Below, piece after piece: positions 16,012 through 18,985 of a DNA stretch of 18,985 nt. The notes under the pieces were generated by a model. It was given only the letters and a program-made list of their open reading frames with translations, was not told where the DNA came from and did not search any database. The translations under genes were made by a program, and so were the position numbers. Each line of letters opens with the position of its first letter. Within the stretch, counting starts at the first letter, position 1. This stretch comes from Chloroflexota bacterium (GTDB taxonomy: Bacteria; Chloroflexota; Dormibacteria; Dormibacterales; Dormibacteraceae). Location of the stretch: contig VBJE01000091.1 in the NCBI GenBank assembly GCA_005879675.1, positions 1 to 18,985 on the forward strand, in the 5' to 3' direction.

Positions 16012-17269
16012 GCTCGAGGTAGCGCTCGACCAGGGCCGGCGACAGCTTGCCGGCGACCACGTCGAGGCCCAACACCCCACCGCGCCGGAGAAGCTCGAAG
16101 CTCTCGCGACGGCTGGACACGAACTCCTCCGCCGCCGCCCATTCGTAGGCGCGGTTGGTGCCGTCGATCGGCGCGTCGCGCGCCGTGAGCACCGCGGGGT
16201 CGGACATCGCGACCACGAGGACGAGATGCCTCGCCGCCAGGCGCAGCGCGTGCGCGACCAGCTCGCGTGACGCCTCGGGATCCTGGACGTCGGTCAGGAC
16301 GACGACCATCGACCGCCGGCCGACGCGCAGCGCGAGGTGCGTCATCGCGTGGCCGAAGTCCGGTTCGACAAACTCCGGCTGGACCGCGTACAGCGCCTCG
16401 GTGATGCGGCGCAGCTGCGTCGCCCCACGCTCCGGCTTGATGAAGCTCGTGACACGGTCGTCGAACGTCATCATCCCGACGCGGTCGCCGTAAGCCTGCG
16501 CGACCCAGGCCAGCATCAGCGCCGCGTTGACCGCGTGGTCGAGCTTGTCGAGCTCGCCCGCCGGCGCCGTCATCAGGCGGCCGCAGTCGAGCGCGATGAC
16601 GACCTGCTGTCCGCGCTCGGCCTCCACCTCGACGACCACCGGCCGGTCGCGTCGCGCCGTCGCGGCCCAGCTCACCCTGCGCACGTCGTCCCCACGCACG
16701 TACTCGCGAAGGCCCGCGAATGCGGTCGAGGCGCCAGGCGGTCTGGCGCGCCGCATGCCGGCCATCGCTCGCAGGCCGCGGCGCAGCGACAGCTGGATGC
16801 GGCGGATCGCGACCACGTTCGGGAACACCGCGACCTGCTCTGTTTTCGGAAGCCGCACCTGGCGGCGCCACCATCCGCCGTCTCGATGCACCTGGAGGTC
16901 GACGGCGCCAAACTCGTAGGCGCCGCGTTTGGGCGAGCGCGTCTGGTAGCTGAGCTTCAGGACGCCGTTCGTGTCGAAGCGGCCGGAGATTTCGCGAGGC
17001 GATGGCCGAAGGCGGTCGGGAGCGTGGTCGGCGATCCGCGCGAGCAGCCCCGCCGCGGCGCGGTTCTCGACGACGACCGTCACCTCCTCAGGCTCGCCGA
17101 GCGAGAAGGGCTCGGGCGTCGCGCGCCGGACCGTATAGCCCGACCGGCCGGGCAGGAGCGCGAGGTCGCGCGCCGCGATGACGACCAGGGCGACGTTGTA
17201 CACGAACGCGACGAAGCCGAGAAATGGCGAGACGGCGCCCAGCGCGATGAGGCCCGCGCCGATCCCCAC
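15989..17269 (-). CDS. DUF58 protein, MoxR-associated vWA-like
   Basis: The protein has N-terminal hydrophobic segments (about 1-38), a beta-rich region, and the DUF58 core GLREYVRGDDVRRVSWAATARRD at residues 186-208. A von Willebrand A-like domain follows (VVIALDCGRLM, Asp228 at the metal site; VVVLTDVQDPE). DUF58 proteins are regularly paired with MoxR AAA+ ATPases, which are thought to act as chaperones for vWA proteins or metal insertion. The listed start is GTG 17269, giving 426 residues. The frame is open further and has no ATG, GTG or TTG before the MoxR stop; a CTG at 17315-17317 overlaps that stop as CTGA and would add 16 residues, including the beginning of the first membrane helix (KLIWA). 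I consider the longer form plausible. The gene is probably translated together with MoxR. Confidence 0.9.
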   Translation of the reverse strand: MGIGAGLIALGAVSPFLGFVAFVYNVALVVIAARDLALLPGRSGYTVRRATPEPFSLGEPEEVTVVVENRAAAGLLARIADHAPDRLRPSPREISGRFDTNGVLKLSYQTRSPKRGAYEFGAVDLQVHRDGGWWRRQVRLPKTEQVAVFPNVVAIRRIQLSLRRGLRAMAGMRRARPPGASTAFAGLREYVRGDDVRRVSWAATARRDRPVVVEVEAERGQQVVIALDCGRLMTAPAGELDKLDHAVNAALMLAWVAQAYGDRVGMMTFDDRVTSFIKPERGATQLRRITEALYAVQPEFVEPDFGHAMTHLALRVGRRSMVVVLTDVQDPEASRELVAHALRLAARHLVLVVAMSDPAVLTARDAPIDGTNRAYEWAAAEEFVSSRRESFELLRRGGVLGLDVVAGKLSPALVERYLELKERALL

Positions 17270-17313
17270 CGCCCAGATGAGCTTGGGCTGCGGGGCGAGG
17301 CCGCGGACGACGT

Positions 17314-18264
17314 TCAGCGTGGCGGTACTACGCGTCCCGCGACGGCGTCGAGCACGCTGTCGGGCGTCTGCCCGGCGACCTCTGCCTCGGGCCGGAGGAT
17401 CAAGCGGTGGCGAAAGGCCGGCGCAAGCAGGGCCTTGACGTGGTCCGGGGTCACGAACTCATGGCCTTCGAACGCCGCATACGCGCGGGCGGCGAGCATG
17501 AGCAGGACCTCCGCGCGGGTGCTGGCGCCGAGGGCGATCTCCGGCGCGGAACGAGTGGCGGAGGCGAGGTCGACCACGTAGCGGCGGATCTTCTCGTCGA
17601 GAACGACGGTCGCCACCTCGGCGCGGCACGCCTGGATGTCCGCGGCATCGAGCACGGGCTCGACGCCCGCCTTGACCGGGTCGCGCAGCTCGATGCCCGA
17701 CTCCCACCTGCGCAGCACCTCCATCTCGTCCGCGGGTGAGGGATAGTCGAGGCGGACCTTGAACAGGAACCTGTCCTGCTGCGCTTCCGGGAGCGGGTAG
17801 GTGCCCTCGTACTCGACCGGGTTCTGGGTCGCCAGGACGATGAACGGCGACGGCAGCTCCAGCTGCTGGCCCTCGAGCGTCACCCCTCTCTCCTCCATCG
17901 CCTCGAGCAATGCCGCCTGCACCTTCGCCGGCGCGCGGTTGATCTCATCGGCGAGGAGGACGTTGGTGAAGATCGGCCCGCGGCGGAGCGAGAACGTGCG
18001 CGTGGCGAGATCGAAGACCGACGTGCCCAGGATGTCGGCGGGCATGAGGTCGGGCGTGAACTGGACGCGGCCGTAGTCCAGCCTCAGCGCGCGCGCGATC
18101 GACTTGGCGAGCAGGGTCTTTCCGGTCCCAGGCACTCCTTCGAGCAGGACGTGTCCCTGCGCCACCAGCGCGATGGCGCACAGCCGGATGGCGTCATCCT
18201 GGCCGACTACCGCCTTGGCGAGCTGCTCCCGAAGGCGGGCGAAGAACTCCGGTGCGGTGGCCAT
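17314..18264 (-). CDS. MoxR-family AAA+ ATPase
   Basis: The 316-residue protein is a complete MoxR ATPase. Walker A GVPGTGKT is at residues 43-50, Walker B LLADEINR at 103-110, sensor 1 ATQNP at 145-149 with Asn148, and QQDRF with the arginine finger Arg165. The C-terminal helical lid (about 210-316) includes GASTRAEVLLMLAARAYA, typical of the family. MoxR proteins act in the cytoplasm as ATP-driven chaperones for partner vWA/DUF58 proteins. The ATG overlaps the stop of the upstream DUF4350 gene by one base (TGATG), and its own stop abuts the DUF58 reading frame, so DUF4350-MoxR-DUF58 is a tight operon on the minus strand. Confidence 0.95.
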   Translation of the reverse strand: MATAPEFFARLREQLAKAVVGQDDAIRLCAIALVAQGHVLLEGVPGTGKTLLAKSIARALRLDYGRVQFTPDLMPADILGTSVFDLATRTFSLRRGPIFTNVLLADEINRAPAKVQAALLEAMEERGVTLEGQQLELPSPFIVLATQNPVEYEGTYPLPEAQQDRFLFKVRLDYPSPADEMEVLRRWESGIELRDPVKAGVEPVLDAADIQACRAEVATVVLDEKIRRYVVDLASATRSAPEIALGASTRAEVLLMLAARAYAAFEGHEFVTPDHVKALLAPAFRHRLILRPEAEVAGQTPDSVLDAVAGRVVPPR

Positions 18265-18985
18265 CAGCGCCGGAGCCGGCCAGGCGACGGATGCGCGATG
18301 TCGTGCAGCCGGCGGGCTGCGTTCAGCAGGTCGCGCTCGGTGGCCGACGAACGAAAGAGCGAGTTCTCGACCTCGGCCAGCTCACCCGCGATCTCCGGCG
18401 CGCGCACCCAGAGAGCATTCCAGAACCGCTCCCGCGGCTGCAGCGGAAGGCCGGTCCGCGCGGCGACGGCGCGTTCTGTCGCTCCGGCGAGCAGGCCCAA
18501 CGTCACGCCGCGCGCGCTCGAGCGCCGGAGCAGCTGGCCGACGGCGACCGACCACTCGACATCTGACCTCGCGAGCTCGGCAGGGCGGTCGACCAGGGGG
18601 CCGAACCGGCGGCCGCGCAGGAAGAGGCCGAAGAAGACGGCCACGAGAAGCCACATCAGCGCCGCGCCCCACGGCGTCGCCAACCAGGCGGACGGCGCGA
18701 AATCGCTCACCGTCAGGCCGTGGTGGTACTCGTCAATGGTCACCGCCGCGCCTGAATCGGTTCCGAGGAGATCGGCGAGCAGCCGGCCGTTGTCACCCTT
18801 GTCGAGGTACCCGTTGCACAGCACCAGCGGGTCGGCGAGGACGACGACCTCACCCGTGCCGATGCGCTGGATGTAGCCCGCCGCGAAACCCTCGAACGTG
18901 CGCAGGACGGTCACCTGGGCAGCCGACGGGTCGAGGGGATAGATAGACTCCCCGCCCATGACGTTCGTCGCGCCCGCGATCACGC
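18264..18985 (-). CDS. DUF4350-domain membrane protein, 5' end outside window
   Basis: The frame is open to the right edge, so about 240 residues of the C-terminal part are seen; a GTG at 18983 need not be the start. The visible part contains GTGEVVVLADPLVLCNGYLDKGDN, the end of the DUF4350 domain, then TIDEYHHG. One membrane helix follows (ALMWLLVAVFFGLFL), then basic residues RGRRFGP and a hydrophilic, helical C-terminal domain of about 115 residues that would face the cytoplasm. DUF4350 proteins accompany MoxR and DUF58 genes in Actinobacteria and relatives; their molecular role is not established. The stop overlaps the MoxR start by one base. Confidence 0.85.
   Translation of the reverse strand, partial: VIAGATNVMGGESIYPLDPSAAQVTVLRTFEGFAAGYIQRIGTGEVVVLADPLVLCNGYLDKGDNGRLLADLLGTDSGAAVTIDEYHHGLTVSDFAPSAWLATPWGAALMWLLVAVFFGLFLRGRRFGPLVDRPAELARSDVEWSVAVGQLLRRSSARGVTLGLLAGATERAVAARTGLPLQPRERFWNALWVRAPEIAGELAEVENSLFRSSATERDLLNAARRLHDIAHPSPGRLRR

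Overview
This window is GC-rich chromosomal DNA from a bacterium, packed with housekeeping genes and with many GTG starts. Two gene blocks suggest its lineage. The first is radA - yacL-type PIN/TRAM - ispD - ispF - cysS - rlmB - yacP, an order shared in large part with Firmicutes, Chloroflexota and their relatives. The second is RDD - SpoIIM - DUF58 - MoxR - DUF4350, in the arrangement known from Actinobacteria. Together with apparently leaderless promoters this fits a Terrabacteria lineage such as Chloroflexota or Candidatus Dormibacterota. That assignment is an inference from gene content and was not tested by a search.

Layout. Positions 1-380 hold the 3' end of an SGNH-type hydrolase. A recognisable sigma-70-type promoter (388-415) and a strong ribosome binding site precede a secreted Asp-box beta-propeller protein (513-2120), which is followed by a perfect 12-bp hairpin (2130-2157). 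The minus strand from 7439 down to 2185 carries rlmB, a yacP-like NYN nuclease, pyruvate kinase, an unrecognised 606-residue protein built of five degenerate repeats, and a PIG-L deacetylase. A cupin of the cysteine-dioxygenase type (7451-7969, plus strand) sits between rlmB and cysS, facing the other way. The minus strand from 13097 down to 7947 reads radA, PIN/TRAM, ispD, ispF, cysS, with overlapping or nearly overlapping junctions in its upstream part.

From 13248 on there is a PLP-dependent threonine-dehydratase-like enzyme (plus), an RDD membrane protein (minus), a SpoIIM-family membrane protein (plus), and a coupled minus-strand operon of DUF4350 (cut by the window edge), MoxR AAA+ ATPase and DUF58. 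The last five genes form the conserved MoxR/DUF58 cell-envelope block. The first long block joins information processing (RadA, RlmB, CysS), isoprenoid precursor synthesis by the MEP pathway (IspD, IspF) and RNA decay (PIN, NYN).

The least ordinary signals are three. A family of about 50-bp structured repeats has three copies: two between genes and one inserted in frame in the dehydratase gene. A frameshifting deletion appears to have removed the conserved C-terminal region of IspF, whose last residues survive in another frame. The 606-residue protein consists of five copies of a roughly 100-residue unit ending in a shared P-hydrophobic-x3-I-[PA] signature. I see no CRISPR array, tRNA, rRNA, transposase or phage gene.
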